Positions 31,804 to 40,019 of a stretch of 64,000 bases of DNA are shown piece after piece. The position numbers and the translations under genes were made by a program. The stretch lies in NCBI GenBank assembly GCA_028277185.1, contig JANQGQ010000012.1, positions 62,001 to 126,000 of the forward strand. The letters run 5' to 3'. This stretch comes from Woeseiaceae bacterium. GTDB lineage: Bacteria; Pseudomonadota; Gammaproteobacteria; Steroidobacterales; Woeseiaceae. The notes beneath the pieces are model-generated. The model was not told where the DNA came from, ran no database searches, and worked only from the letters and a program-made list of their open reading frames with translations. How positions within the stretch are numbered: position 1 is the stretch's first letter; each line of letters begins with the position of its first letter.

Positions 31804-33339
31804 CTACTTCCGGAACATTTCGAGCATGCGGCGGGTGACCGCAAAGCCGCCGGCGATGTTGACGGCCGTTATCAGGATGGTGAACGTTGCGATCCACATG
31901 ATCAGATTGTTTGCGGAACTGATCTGCAGCAGCGCGCCGATCACGATGATGCTGGAGATTGCGTTGGTCACGCTCATGAGCGGCGTATGCAAAGCCGGCG
32001 TGACGTTCCAGATCACCATATAGCCCACGAAGCAGGCGAGCACGAACACCGTGAAGTGGTTCATGAAGGACTCGGGCGCGACCGCGCCGAGTCCGAGCAG
32101 TGCGAGACCGCCGAGCGTGGCGGCGATGAGCGGCCCCATGAGCGACGGCTTCTCCGGTTCGGCGGGCGCCGGCGCCGGTTCGGGCGCCGCCTGCTGCGGT
32201 GCGGCCGACAGCTTGGGTGCGGGCGGCGGCCAGGTCGTCTCGCCGTCCTTGCATACGGTCGCGCCGCGAATGACCTCGTCCTCCATGTCGACGACGATCC
32301 GGCCGTCCTTTTCGGGCGTCATGTCGGTCAGGAGATGACGCAGGTTGGTCGCGTAGAGCTGGCTGGACTGCGCGGCGAGCCGGCTCGGCAGATCGGTATA
32401 GCCGATGATCGTGACGCCGTGCCGTTCGACGACCTCGCCCGGGACCGTCAGCTCGCAGTTGCCGCCCTGCTCCGCCGCGAGGTCGACGACGACGCTGCCG
32501 TCCTTCATCGACTCGACCATGGCGGCCGTGATCAGCCGCGGCGCGGGCTTGCCCGGGATCAGCGCCGTCGTGACGATGATGTCGACGTCCTTCGCCTGCT
32601 CGGCGAACAGCGCCATCTCGGCCTTGATGAACTCCTCGCTCATGACCTTGGCGTAACCGCCCTCGCCCGCACCGTCCTCGTCGTCGAAGTCGAGCATCAG
32701 GAATTCGGCGTCCATCGACTCGACCTGTTCCTTGACCTCGGGCCGCGTGTCGAAGGAGCGCACGATCGCGCCCATGCTCTTCGCGGCGCCGATCGCGGCG
32801 AGACCCGCGACGCCGGCGCCGATCACCAGCACCTTGGCGGGCGGAATCTTGCCGGCGGCGGTTATCTGCCCGGTGAAGAAACGGCCGAAATGCTGCGCGG
32901 CTTCGACGACGGCGCGATAGCCGCCGATGTTGGCCATGGAGCTCAGCGCATCCATTTTCTGCGCGCGCGAGATGCGCGGTACGCTGTCCATTGCGAGAGC
33001 GGTCGCGCCGCTCTTCGTCAACGTTTCCAGCAGCTCGGGGTTCTGTGCCGGCCAGAGGAATGAAACGAGCGTCTGGTCGGAGCGGAGGCGGCTCGCTTCC
33101 TCCGGGTCGGGCGCGCGCACCTTTAGCACTATGTCGGCTGCGCTCCAGATCGCGTCGGCGTTTGGCACGATCTCAGCGCCGGCCTCCCGAAAAGCTTCGT
33201 CCGAATAGCTGGCCGCCGCACCGGCGCCGGACTGCACGCTCACGTCGAAGCCGAGTTTGATGAGTTGGGCGGCAACCTCTGGCGTGGTTGCGACGCGCTG
33301 TTCTCCCGGGTAGGTCTCACCCGGTACGCCGATTCTCAT
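31804..33339 (-). CDS. pntA: NAD(P) transhydrogenase subunit alpha
   Basis: About 511 residues from the ATG at 33339 (GGAG, 6 nt spacing); an in-frame ATG four codons upstream is less well placed. Domain I binds NAD(H): [46 protein letters not shown] and the mobile-loop region [14 protein letters not shown] Pro/Ala/Glu-rich linker (around residue 385) leads to the membrane part with four helices ([16 protein letters not shown] and others). Alpha1 and alpha2 are fused as in E. coli. With FNR at 14.3 kb it gives the cell two NADP-linking systems. Confidence 0.97.
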   Translation of the reverse strand: MRIGVPGETYPGEQRVATTPEVAAQLIKLGFDVSVQSGAGAAASYSDEAFREAGAEIVPNADAIWSAADIVLKVRAPDPEEASRLRSDQTLVSFLWPAQNPELLETLTKSGATALAMDSVPRISRAQKMDALSSMANIGGYRAVVEAAQHFGRFFTGQITAAGKIPPAKVLVIGAGVAGLAAIGAAKSMGAIVRSFDTRPEVKEQVESMDAEFLMLDFDDEDGAGEGGYAKVMSEEFIKAEMALFAEQAKDVDIIVTTALIPGKPAPRLITAAMVESMKDGSVVVDLAAEQGGNCELTVPGEVVERHGVTIIGYTDLPSRLAAQSSQLYATNLRHLLTDMTPEKDGRIVVDMEDEVIRGATVCKDGETTWPPPAPKLSAAPQQAAPEPAPAPAEPEKPSLMGPLIAATLGGLALLGLGAVAPESFMNHFTVFVLACFVGYMVIWNVTPALHTPLMSVTNAISSIIVIGALLQISSANNLIMWIATFTILITAVNIAGGFAVTRRMLEMFRK

Positions 33340-33474
33340 TTTTGTCTCCATTGGGAATCGATTGGCCAGTGGGACCTGGCGGGATCCCGCAACGGCGGTA
33401 ATGTAGCAGCTACGCCGGGAGAATTGCAGAGATAAACAAGTAGATACAGATCGGCGAATCGGCCGGACAGGACC

Positions 33475-33942
33475 CTAGTCGCGCGGCCGGGCCCGCTGCC
33501 GGCGCTCGCGCATATTCTCGCGGAGCCGCTGTCGCTGCTCCGGCGTCATGCGCCGCCACCGTTCCTTGAGCTGCTGCCGGCGCTCGTGATTGAGCTGCCG
33601 ATAACGCTTGAAGTTCTCGCGGATGCGCGCCTGCTCGTCCGGCGACAGGCCGCGGAATATCTCATAGCGTTCGCGGATCAGCTCCCGCCGTTCGGCGGAC
33701 AACTCGCGCCATGCACGGAAGCGTGCGCCGGCGGCTTCCCGCTGTTCCGGGCTCATGTTCAGCCAGCGGGTCGCGCCGGTGGCGAGACGTTCGCGGCGTT
33801 CCGCGGGCAGGTTCTCCCAGTTATCCGCGAAGCGCGACAGCACCTGACGCTGGTCGGCGCTCAGGTCTTCCCAGGCGACCTCGGCGTGCGCCGGCCCGAG
33901 GGCGAACAGCAGCAGCAATGTCATGAGCCGTCTAAGTTTCAT
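33475..33942 (-). CDS. DUF3106 domain protein, exported
   Basis: 155 residues from the ATG at 33942 (GGAG, 7 nt spacing). A signal peptide (RRLMTLLLLFALGPAHA) is followed by repeated helical units with the pattern W..LS..QR..L..., e.g. WEDLSADQRQVL, WENLPAERRERL, WLNMSPEQREAA, WRELSAERRELI, FRGLSPDEQARI, WRRMTPEQRQRL, ending in an Arg-rich tail. These tandem 'L-S/T-P-E-Q-R' repeats define DUF3106. It is the last gene of the sigma/anti-sigma operon, overlapping the previous stop by 11 nt. Probably a periplasmic sensor or envelope-binding protein, by context only. Confidence 0.85.
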   Translation of the reverse strand: MKLRRLMTLLLLFALGPAHAEVAWEDLSADQRQVLSRFADNWENLPAERRERLATGATRWLNMSPEQREAAGARFRAWRELSAERRELIRERYEIFRGLSPDEQARIRENFKRYRQLNHERRQQLKERWRRMTPEQRQRLRENMRERRQRARPRD

Positions 33943-34192
33943 CACCTTTCTCCGCCGACCCGTCGTCATCCGGGGCGCCTTCGTCCCGGTCGGCCACGGT
34001 GCTGTCATCGTCGTCGGCAAACAGCATCCAGTCTTCGTCCGTGTCGTCCCAGCTTCCGAGGTATTCGAGGAACGCCGTGTCGATGGCCCGTTCGTCGACC
34101 GGTACCTCTCCCGGTTCCTCGGCGGCAGCGCTTCCTGCGCCGGCAACGACCGCGACGAGGAAATACTCAGCTTTGCTGCCGCGGCGCTTCAA
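33932..34192 (-). CDS. Small acidic exported protein in sigma-factor operon
   Basis: 86 residues from a TTG at 34192, overlapping the anti-sigma gene by 26 nt and the DUF3106 gene by 11 nt. After a signal-like N-terminus (YFLVAVVAGAGSAAA) the chain is strongly acidic (SWDDTDEDWMLFADDDD, DEGAPDDDG). The start codon and ribosome site are weak, but overlaps on both sides favour a real gene. Family unknown. A charge-complementary partner for the Arg-rich DUF3106 protein is conceivable. Confidence 0.6.
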   Translation of the reverse strand: MKRRGSKAEYFLVAVVAGAGSAAAEEPGEVPVDERAIDTAFLEYLGSWDDTDEDWMLFADDDDSTVADRDEGAPDDDGSAEKGDET

Positions 34193-34562
34193 GGTCGGTC
34201 AGTTCCATCCAGCTATAGAACTCGAGATCCTCCAGCATCTCGAAGCTGTCCTCGTCGATCAACAGTTCGAAGTCCATCTCCGCGGCCGCCGGCGCCATCG
34301 GCACGTCGATCGCTACCTCGTCGGTTCGCAGCACGATGAGCGCGACCAGCACCGCCGCCGCGGCCGCGCCGCCCGCCGGCAGGAGCCGCGTCCAGCTGCC
34401 GAATGCGGGCCCGTGGTCGAGCTCTTCCAGCGCCCGCCGGCGGGCGCGGTTGAGCTTAGACAGACGCTCCGCGTCGAGCTCGTCGACGCTTGAGTCGAAC
34501 AGCGCCCTGGCGCGCCGCACGAGTTTGTCGTCATCTTCCTCATTCACCGTAGTGCTCTCCAA
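34167..34562 (-). CDS. Putative anti-sigma factor (DUF3619-like)
   Basis: 131 residues. The cytoplasmic N-terminus (DDDKLVRRARALFDSSVDELDAERLSKLNRARRRALEE) resembles the helical sigma-binding region of proteobacterial anti-sigma proteins. One membrane helix follows (LLPAGGAAAAAVLVALIVLR), then an acidic extracytoplasmic tail (EMDFELLIDEDSFEMLEDLEFYSWMELTDLE). It overlaps the sigma gene by 23 nt, so the pair is translationally coupled, as is usual for ECF sigma/anti-sigma pairs. The DUF number is tentative. Confidence 0.75.
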   Translation of the reverse strand: MESTTVNEEDDDKLVRRARALFDSSVDELDAERLSKLNRARRRALEELDHGPAFGSWTRLLPAGGAAAAAVLVALIVLRTDEVAIDVPMAPAAAEMDFELLIDEDSFEMLEDLEFYSWMELTDLEAPRQQS

Positions 34563-35157
34563 GCGCGGCGCGCAGGCTGTGCACGGCGCGCGAATAATGC
34601 GTTTTGACGCTTCCGGCGCTGATACCCATGGCAGTGGCCGTGCCGGCGACGTCGAGACCCTCGAACGTTCGCAGCATGAACGCCTCCCGCTGTCGCGTCG
34701 GCAAACGCCCGAGCGCCGCGCCGAGTTCGTCCAGCGCGCCGTCCGTCTGCACGGTCTCTTCGGGCCGCCGGGCCAGCGGGTCCGGTGCCTCGGCGACCGG
34801 GTCGTAGTCCGACTCGTCGTCCTTGCCGCGGCCGAACCAGGACATCACGCGGTTGCGCACCGCCTGCCGCCGGTGCCAGTCGCGGATGCCGTTCTGTACG
34901 ATCCGGTAGAACAGCGGCGTCCACTCCGTCTCCGGTTTGTCGGCGTACTTCTGCGCGAGCTTGATCATGGCGTCCTGAACGATGTCCATCGCATCGTCGC
35001 GGTCGCGGACCGCGATCTCCGCGAAGCGCAGCGCCCGCCGCTCGACTCCGGCGAGAAAGCGGTTCAGTCGTTGTTGCCGCTGCAGCGTCGTCGCTCCGTC
35101 CTGCTCCTCGCGACCCGACGATACCGCAAATGCGCGGGCAGCGGTCTCCAGTGTCAT
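34540..35157 (-). CDS. ECF-type RNA polymerase sigma factor
   Basis: 205 residues from the ATG at 35157, without a good ribosome site. Region 2 is seen in RFAEIAVRDRDDAMDIVQDAMIKLAQKY and WTPLFYRIVQNGIRDWHRRQ, and region 4 in LPTRQREAFMLRTFEGLDVAGTATAMGISAGSVKTHYSRAVHSLRAALG. Between them lies a variable linker (about residues 105-145). The downstream anti-sigma, acidic and DUF3106 genes form a four-gene overlapping operon. Target genes are unknown. Confidence 0.92.
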   Translation of the reverse strand: MTLETAARAFAVSSGREEQDGATTLQRQQRLNRFLAGVERRALRFAEIAVRDRDDAMDIVQDAMIKLAQKYADKPETEWTPLFYRIVQNGIRDWHRRQAVRNRVMSWFGRGKDDESDYDPVAEAPDPLARRPEETVQTDGALDELGAALGRLPTRQREAFMLRTFEGLDVAGTATAMGISAGSVKTHYSRAVHSLRAALGEHYGE

Positions 35158-35271
35158 GCTCGATTGGCCCGACAACGTTCGAACTCCCTTTCGGCAAAAT
35201 GTCCTCTTGACTGGCCGCGACAGTGCTCTACCGTTCGAGGCTACAGTCTTCAACGCGCCGGCCCGACTGAG

Positions 35272-35299
35272 GTTGACACCGCCGACGTCAACTTATGTA
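35272..35299 (+). promoter_or_regulatory. Inverted repeat and possible promoter between sigma factor and priA
   Basis: GTTGAC (35272-35277) and GTCAAC (35287-35292) form a perfect 6-bp inverted repeat. Its left arm overlaps a TTGACA (35273-35278) that is 15 bp from TATGTA (35294-35299), a weak promoter for priA. The region is shared by divergent genes. Confidence 0.35.
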
Positions 35300-35311
35300 A
35301 AGTTCAGGATC

Positions 35312-37498
35312 TTGAGCCAACCGCCATTTCTTCACGTCGCCGTCGCTGTCCCGCTCTCGACGACCTTCGACTATCGCGCGCCGCCCGACGCGCCACTACC
35401 GCCCGTCGGCAGCCGCGTACGGGTCCCGTTCGGCCGCCGGCAGGAAACCGGCATCGTCTTAAGGCACAGCGCGAACTCCGATCTGGCGCCTGAGCGTCTG
35501 AAGGCGAGTTCGACGGCGCTCGACGGGGCGGCGCTTCTCGAGGCGGACGATCTCTGGCTGCTCCGGTTTACGAGCGACTATTATCACCATCCGATCGGCG
35601 AGGTGATGGCCGCGGCGCTGCCTGCGATGCTGCGGCGGGGCAAACCGCTTCGCGGCGACAGCGAGAGACTTGCGCCGATCGCGGGGAAGGGCGTCGATAT
35701 CGACGCGCTGGCGCGTCGCGCGCCGAAGCAGGCGGAGCTCTACGCGCTTCTCGAGGAGCGCGGCGCACTTGCGGTCGACGAAATCGCACAGCGGCTCCCG
35801 CACTGGCGCCGCTACGCCAGCGCACTCGCCGACAAGGGTCTGGTCCGATTCGAGACCACGGCCGCGGTCGATGCGGCGGATACGCCGGCCGTGCGGCCGG
35901 GGCCTGTCCTCAACGCCGATCAGGCGGCGGCGGTCGCGGCCGTCGAGAAATCGGGCGGTTTCGGCACCTTCGTTCTCGACGGCGTTACCGGCAGCGGCAA
36001 GACCGAGGTCTATCTCAAGCTGATCGAGAGTACGCTTGCCCGGGGCCGGCAGGTGCTCGTGCTCGTCCCCGAGATCGGCCTGACGCCGCAGCTCGTCAGC
36101 CGCTTCGAAGCGCGACTCGGCTTTCGTCCGGCGGCGCTGCACTCGTCGCTTGCGGACGGCGAGCGCCTGCGTGCATGGCGGCGAGCGCACGGCGGCAAGG
36201 CCGCGATCCTGGTCGGGACGCGATCGGCCGTGTTCACGCCGATGCCGAACCTCGGGCTGGTGATCGTCGACGAGGAGCACGATCACTCGTTCAAGCAGCA
36301 GGAAGGACTGCGCTATTCGGCGCGCGATCTCGCGATCGTTCGCGCCAAGCGGCGCGACGTGCCGGTCGTGCTCGGCTCGGCAACGCCGACGCTGGAAGTG
36401 CTGAAGCACTGCGACGACGGCAGCTACGAGCGCTTGGCGTTGCCGAAGCGCGCCGGCGGCGCCGAACCGCCGGTTCTGCGACTCATCGATCAGAACCGCT
36501 ACGCAAGCCGCGATGGCGTGAGCGGCCCGCTGCTGGACGCGCTCGACAAACACCTCGGAGACGGGGGCCAGGCGCTCCTGTTTCTTAACCGTCGGGGCTT
36601 TGCGCCCACGTTGATCTGCACCAGCTGCGGCTACGTCGCCGAATGTCATCGCTGCGACGCGCGAATGACGGTCCACGCGGCAAACGGCGAGTTGCGCTGT
36701 CACCATTGCGGGGCACGCCGACCCATCGAGTCGGAGTGTCCCAGGTGCACCGGCAATCTCAAGCCGCTCGGCGAAGGCACCGAGCGGCTGGAGCAGCTCC
36801 TGACGTCGGCCTATCCGGAGCGGCGTATCGTCCGGATCGACAGCGACAGCGTCCAGGCGAAAGGTGCGCTGGCGGACGCACTCGAGCTTGCTGCCAGCGG
36901 CGAGGCCGACATTCTGGTGGGTACCCAGATGCTGTCGAAGGGCCATCACTTCCGCCGCCTCACGCTGGTCGGCGTCATCAATGCGGATCAGGGTCTTTTC
37001 GGCAGCGACTTTCGCAGCGACGAAAGGCTGGCGCAGTCGATTGTGCAGGTGGCCGGCCGGGCCGGACGGGAAGAGCGGCGCGGGGAAGTACTCATTCAGA
37101 CGTCGTACCCCGAGCATCCGTTCTGGCAGCGGCTGTTCGACGCAGGCTATGCCGGCGTTGCCGCCGACGCGCTGGCCGAGCGGCGCGCGACCGGCTGGCC
37201 GCCTTATGCGCACATCGGTCTGGTCCGCGCTTCGGCGCATCGTCGCCACGACGCGCTTGCCTGCCTCGCTTTCGCGCGCCGATACGTCGAGGGTATCGGC
37301 GGGCTCGAGGTGTTCGGTCCCATCGATGCGCCGATGGCGAGGCGCGCCGGCCGCCATCGGGCGCAGCTCCTGCTGCGAAGCGGGGACCGGCGCGCGCTGC
37401 ATGGCGCGCTCGGCAATCTGCGCCCGGCGCTCGAGGGCGCAAAGGTATCGCGCCGGGCCCGGTGGTCGATCGACGTAGACCCCGTGCAGCTCTTTTAA
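35312..37498 (+). CDS. priA: Primosomal protein N' (replication restart helicase)
   Basis: 728 residues from a TTG at 35312, the only canonical start near the family N-terminus (FLHVAVAVPLSTTFDYRAP); the frame is open further upstream without similarity. DEAH-type helicase motifs: GVTGSGKTEVYL (Walker A), VIVDEEHDHSFKQQEG, VVLGSATPTLE. The zinc-binding insert is complete with CTSCGYVAECHRCDARM and CHHCGARRPIESECPRC. QVAGRAGREERRGEVLIQT follows near the C-terminus. PriA reloads DnaB at stalled forks. It is followed by argS after 110 nt. Confidence 0.96.
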   Translation: MSQPPFLHVAVAVPLSTTFDYRAPPDAPLPPVGSRVRVPFGRRQETGIVLRHSANSDLAPERLKASSTALDGAALLEADDLWLLRFTSDYYHHPIGEVMAAALPAMLRRGKPLRGDSERLAPIAGKGVDIDALARRAPKQAELYALLEERGALAVDEIAQRLPHWRRYASALADKGLVRFETTAAVDAADTPAVRPGPVLNADQAAAVAAVEKSGGFGTFVLDGVTGSGKTEVYLKLIESTLARGRQVLVLVPEIGLTPQLVSRFEARLGFRPAALHSSLADGERLRAWRRAHGGKAAILVGTRSAVFTPMPNLGLVIVDEEHDHSFKQQEGLRYSARDLAIVRAKRRDVPVVLGSATPTLEVLKHCDDGSYERLALPKRAGGAEPPVLRLIDQNRYASRDGVSGPLLDALDKHLGDGGQALLFLNRRGFAPTLICTSCGYVAECHRCDARMTVHAANGELRCHHCGARRPIESECPRCTGNLKPLGEGTERLEQLLTSAYPERRIVRIDSDSVQAKGALADALELAASGEADILVGTQMLSKGHHFRRLTLVGVINADQGLFGSDFRSDERLAQSIVQVAGRAGREERRGEVLIQTSYPEHPFWQRLFDAGYAGVAADALAERRATGWPPYAHIGLVRASAHRRHDALACLAFARRYVEGIGGLEVFGPIDAPMARRAGRHRAQLLLRSGDRRALHGALGNLRPALEGAKVSRRARWSIDVDPVQLF

Positions 37499-37508
37499 GT
37501 CAGTCGGC

Positions 37509-37599
37509 TAATGTAGAATCCTCGCCCCCGCGGCGTCTGTTCGAGAGCACGCAAGCAATTAATGTAGAATCCCCGCCTCCGCGGCGCCCGCTCGAGAGT
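37509..37599 (+). repeat. Tandem 40-bp repeat with promoter-like boxes before argS
   Basis: Two imperfect copies, 37509-37548 and 37560-37599, share TAATGTAGAATCC, CGCC, CCGCGGCG and CGAGAG with about seven mismatches, at 51-bp spacing. Each contains TAGAAT (37514-37519; 37565-37570) followed by a GC-rich discriminator, as in stringently controlled promoters. Neither has a clear -35 box. Confidence 0.55.
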
Positions 37600-37608
37600 T
37601 CACAACCG

Positions 37609-39405
37609 ATGAAGTCCATCGTCGCCCGGTCCATTGACCGCGCCCTGTCCAGACTGCCCGATCTCGCCGACCACGTTGCGGACCTGGAGGCGGCGGACAC
37701 GGTCGAGCGTACGCGCGACGCAAAGCACGGCGACTTTGCCAGCAACATCGCGATGCGGCTGGCCAAAACCGCCAAACGCGCGCCGCGCCAGCTTGCCGCG
37801 GGGATTGTCGAGGCGCTCGAAGGCGACGCGGATATCGAGAAGGTCGAGATCGCGGGCCCGGGTTTCATCAACTTCTTTCTCGATTCCGGCGCGTTTCACC
37901 GCGAGCTGGCGAGGATTCTCGACGAGGGCGAGGCATACGGCCGGCAGCCGCGCCGCGACGGTCCGAAGGTTCTTCTCGAACTCGTGTCCGCCAATCCCAC
38001 CGGGCCGCTCCACGTCGGTCACGGCCGGCTTGCGGCCTATGGCGCGACGCTCGGCAATTTGCTCGAAGCTGCCGGCTACCCGGTAGACCGGGAGTACTAC
38101 GTCAACGACGCGGGCCGGCAAATGGACGTGCTCGGGGTCAGCGTCTGGCTGCGCCGCCTGGAGGCGCTCGGACTTCAGTTCGGCTTTCCCCTGGCGGGCT
38201 ACCGGGGCGACTACATTCGCGATCTCGCGACTGCCTACGACGGCAAGCTGCCGGACACGAACGTCGACGAACTGCTCGACGGCTTGCCCGACGACGGCCC
38301 GCCCGACGTCGCCAGCGACACGGCCGACCAGCGTGCCGCAAAGAAAGCCGCCCGGGAGGCGTACGTGGAGGCCCTCGTGCAGCGTGCCGCTGCGTTGCTC
38401 GGCGCGGACGGTTTCGACGCCATACGCCAGTACTCGCTCGAGGCGATTCGCGCGGACATCGAAGACGATCTCGCGGAGTTCGGCGTGACCTTCGATCGTT
38501 GGTTTTCGGAGCAGAGTCTGACGAAGAGCGGCCGCGTCGACGAGGCGCTCGACGTACTCAGGAAGCGCGGCATGCTCTACGTCGAGGACGGCGCCGAGTG
38601 GTTTCCGTCGACGCGCTTCGGCGACGAGAAGGACCGCGTTGTCGTCCGTGCCAACGGCGTGAAGACCTATTTCGCGTCGGACATTGCCTACCATTTCGAC
38701 AAACGCCAGCGCGGCTACGATCTGCTGATCGACGTGCTCGGTGCCGACCATCACGGCTATGTCCCGCGCGTGCGCGCGGGCCTCGAGGCGATGGGCTACG
38801 CGGCAGACGATCTCGAAGTCGAACTCGTGCAGTTCGTGGCGCTGTTTCGCGGCGGCAAGAAGATGCAGATGTCGACCCGTAGCGGAGAGTTCGACACGCT
38901 GCGCGAGCTTCGCCGCGAGGTCGGCAACGACGCCGCACGATTCTTTTACGTGATGCGCTCCAACGACCAGCATCTCGATTTCGATCTCGACGTTGCAAAG
39001 TCGCAGTCGAACGACAACCCGGTGTACTACATTCAGTATGCCCACGCGCGTATCGCGACGGTTTTCGCCAAGCTCGCGGGCGAGTTCGGGCTCGAGTGGG
39101 ACCGTGGAGCGGGAGTCGAACACCTGTCGCTGCTAGTGGAACCGCAGGAAAAGGCGCTTAAGTCCGCGCTGTCGCGTTATCCCGAGGTCGTCGACACGGC
39201 CGCGCGAAACCGTGCGCCGCAGCACATCGTGCACTATCTGCGGGAAGTCGCGAACGATTTTCATACCTGGTATACGGCGCACCGCTTCATTGAAGTCGAC
39301 GATCCAGGCCTGCGCGACGCACGGTTGACGCTGGCCAGAGCAACGGGTGTCGTGATCGCCAACGGTCTGGGCATCCTCGGCGTGTCGGCGCCCGAATCGA
39401 TGTAA
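37609..39405 (+). CDS. argS: Arginyl-tRNA synthetase
   Basis: 598 residues from the ATG at 37609; the frame extends upstream only because no stop happens to occur. The class Ia catalytic core has the HIGH-type motif ANPTGPLHVGHGRLAAYG and a degenerate KMSKS loop KKMQMSTRSGEF. The N-terminal Add-1 tRNA-binding domain (about residues 1-110) and the C-terminal anticodon-binding helices (YIQYAHARIATVFAKL ... RLTLARATGVVIANGLGILGV) are complete. It charges tRNA-Arg. Confidence 0.97.
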   Translation: MKSIVARSIDRALSRLPDLADHVADLEAADTVERTRDAKHGDFASNIAMRLAKTAKRAPRQLAAGIVEALEGDADIEKVEIAGPGFINFFLDSGAFHRELARILDEGEAYGRQPRRDGPKVLLELVSANPTGPLHVGHGRLAAYGATLGNLLEAAGYPVDREYYVNDAGRQMDVLGVSVWLRRLEALGLQFGFPLAGYRGDYIRDLATAYDGKLPDTNVDELLDGLPDDGPPDVASDTADQRAAKKAAREAYVEALVQRAAALLGADGFDAIRQYSLEAIRADIEDDLAEFGVTFDRWFSEQSLTKSGRVDEALDVLRKRGMLYVEDGAEWFPSTRFGDEKDRVVVRANGVKTYFASDIAYHFDKRQRGYDLLIDVLGADHHGYVPRVRAGLEAMGYAADDLEVELVQFVALFRGGKKMQMSTRSGEFDTLRELRREVGNDAARFFYVMRSNDQHLDFDLDVAKSQSNDNPVYYIQYAHARIATVFAKLAGEFGLEWDRGAGVEHLSLLVEPQEKALKSALSRYPEVVDTAARNRAPQHIVHYLREVANDFHTWYTAHRFIEVDDPGLRDARLTLARATGVVIANGLGILGVSAPESM

Positions 39406-39419
39406 CAGGGGTCGATGTA

Positions 39420-40019
39420 ATGGCGAAACGCCGCAAGCGCCGGAGCACGCGCACGAGAAAAGCCGAAGAGATGCCCGGCTGGGTCTGGGGCGCGTTCGGG
39501 CTGGCCGTCGGCCTGTCCGTCGCGGCCGCCGTCTGGGTCAGCGACCGCCGCGAGCAGCCAACCAGTGCCGCCGCCGCTCCCGAGCCGAAGCCGGCCAGCG
39601 TCGCGAGCGCCCTGGACGACAACGGCGAGACGCGCCGTGAGCCCGCCGTTCGCGTCGAACCGGAGCTCGGCGACGACGGCGAACAGCGCTTCACGTTTTA
39701 CGAGCTCCTGAAGCGTTCGGAAGTACTGATTCCCGAGGAGCCCGAGGCCGCCGGCACGAGCGAACCCGTCGCCGTCGTTCAGCCCGGCACCTACGTTTTG
39801 CAGGCCGGCAGCTTCAGCACCGAGGCCGACGCCGACCGGCGGCGCGCCGAACTGGCTATGCACGGCATTGAGTCGCGCATCCAGAAAGCGTCCATCGACG
39901 GACGTATTTACTACCGGGTGCGGATCGGGCCGACCGACGATCTCGACAGACTGAACATGCTCCGCAGCCGTCTGCGGGCAGCCCAGATCGATGCTGTCCG
40001 GCTGCGCGAGATCGACTAA
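39420..40019 (+). CDS. SPOR domain membrane protein (FtsN-like)
   Basis: 199 residues. A basic cytoplasmic N-terminus (KRRKRRSTRTRKAEE) is followed by a single membrane helix (WVWGAFGLAVGLSVAAAVWV), a Pro/Ala/Glu-rich periplasmic linker and a C-terminal SPOR domain from about residue 120 (GTYVLQAGSFSTEADADRRRAEL ... YRVRIGPTDDLDRLNMLRSRL). SPOR domains bind denuded glycan at the division septum. Position right after argS is the same as ftsN-like genes in many gammaproteobacteria. AGGGG lies 8 nt before the ATG. Confidence 0.9.
   Translation: MAKRRKRRSTRTRKAEEMPGWVWGAFGLAVGLSVAAAVWVSDRREQPTSAAAAPEPKPASVASALDDNGETRREPAVRVEPELGDDGEQRFTFYELLKRSEVLIPEEPEAAGTSEPVAVVQPGTYVLQAGSFSTEADADRRRAELAMHGIESRIQKASIDGRIYYRVRIGPTDDLDRLNMLRSRLRAAQIDAVRLREID

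Noticed and set aside
30727..33063. 778-codon open frame on the plus strand across pntAB
   Set aside because: Spans two real genes on the other strand and their junction, with composition typical of antisense shadows.
36643..37608. Upstream extension of the argS frame into priA
   Set aside because: The extension overlaps priA in another frame and adds 322 residues of Arg-rich non-protein-like sequence; argS homology begins at 37609.
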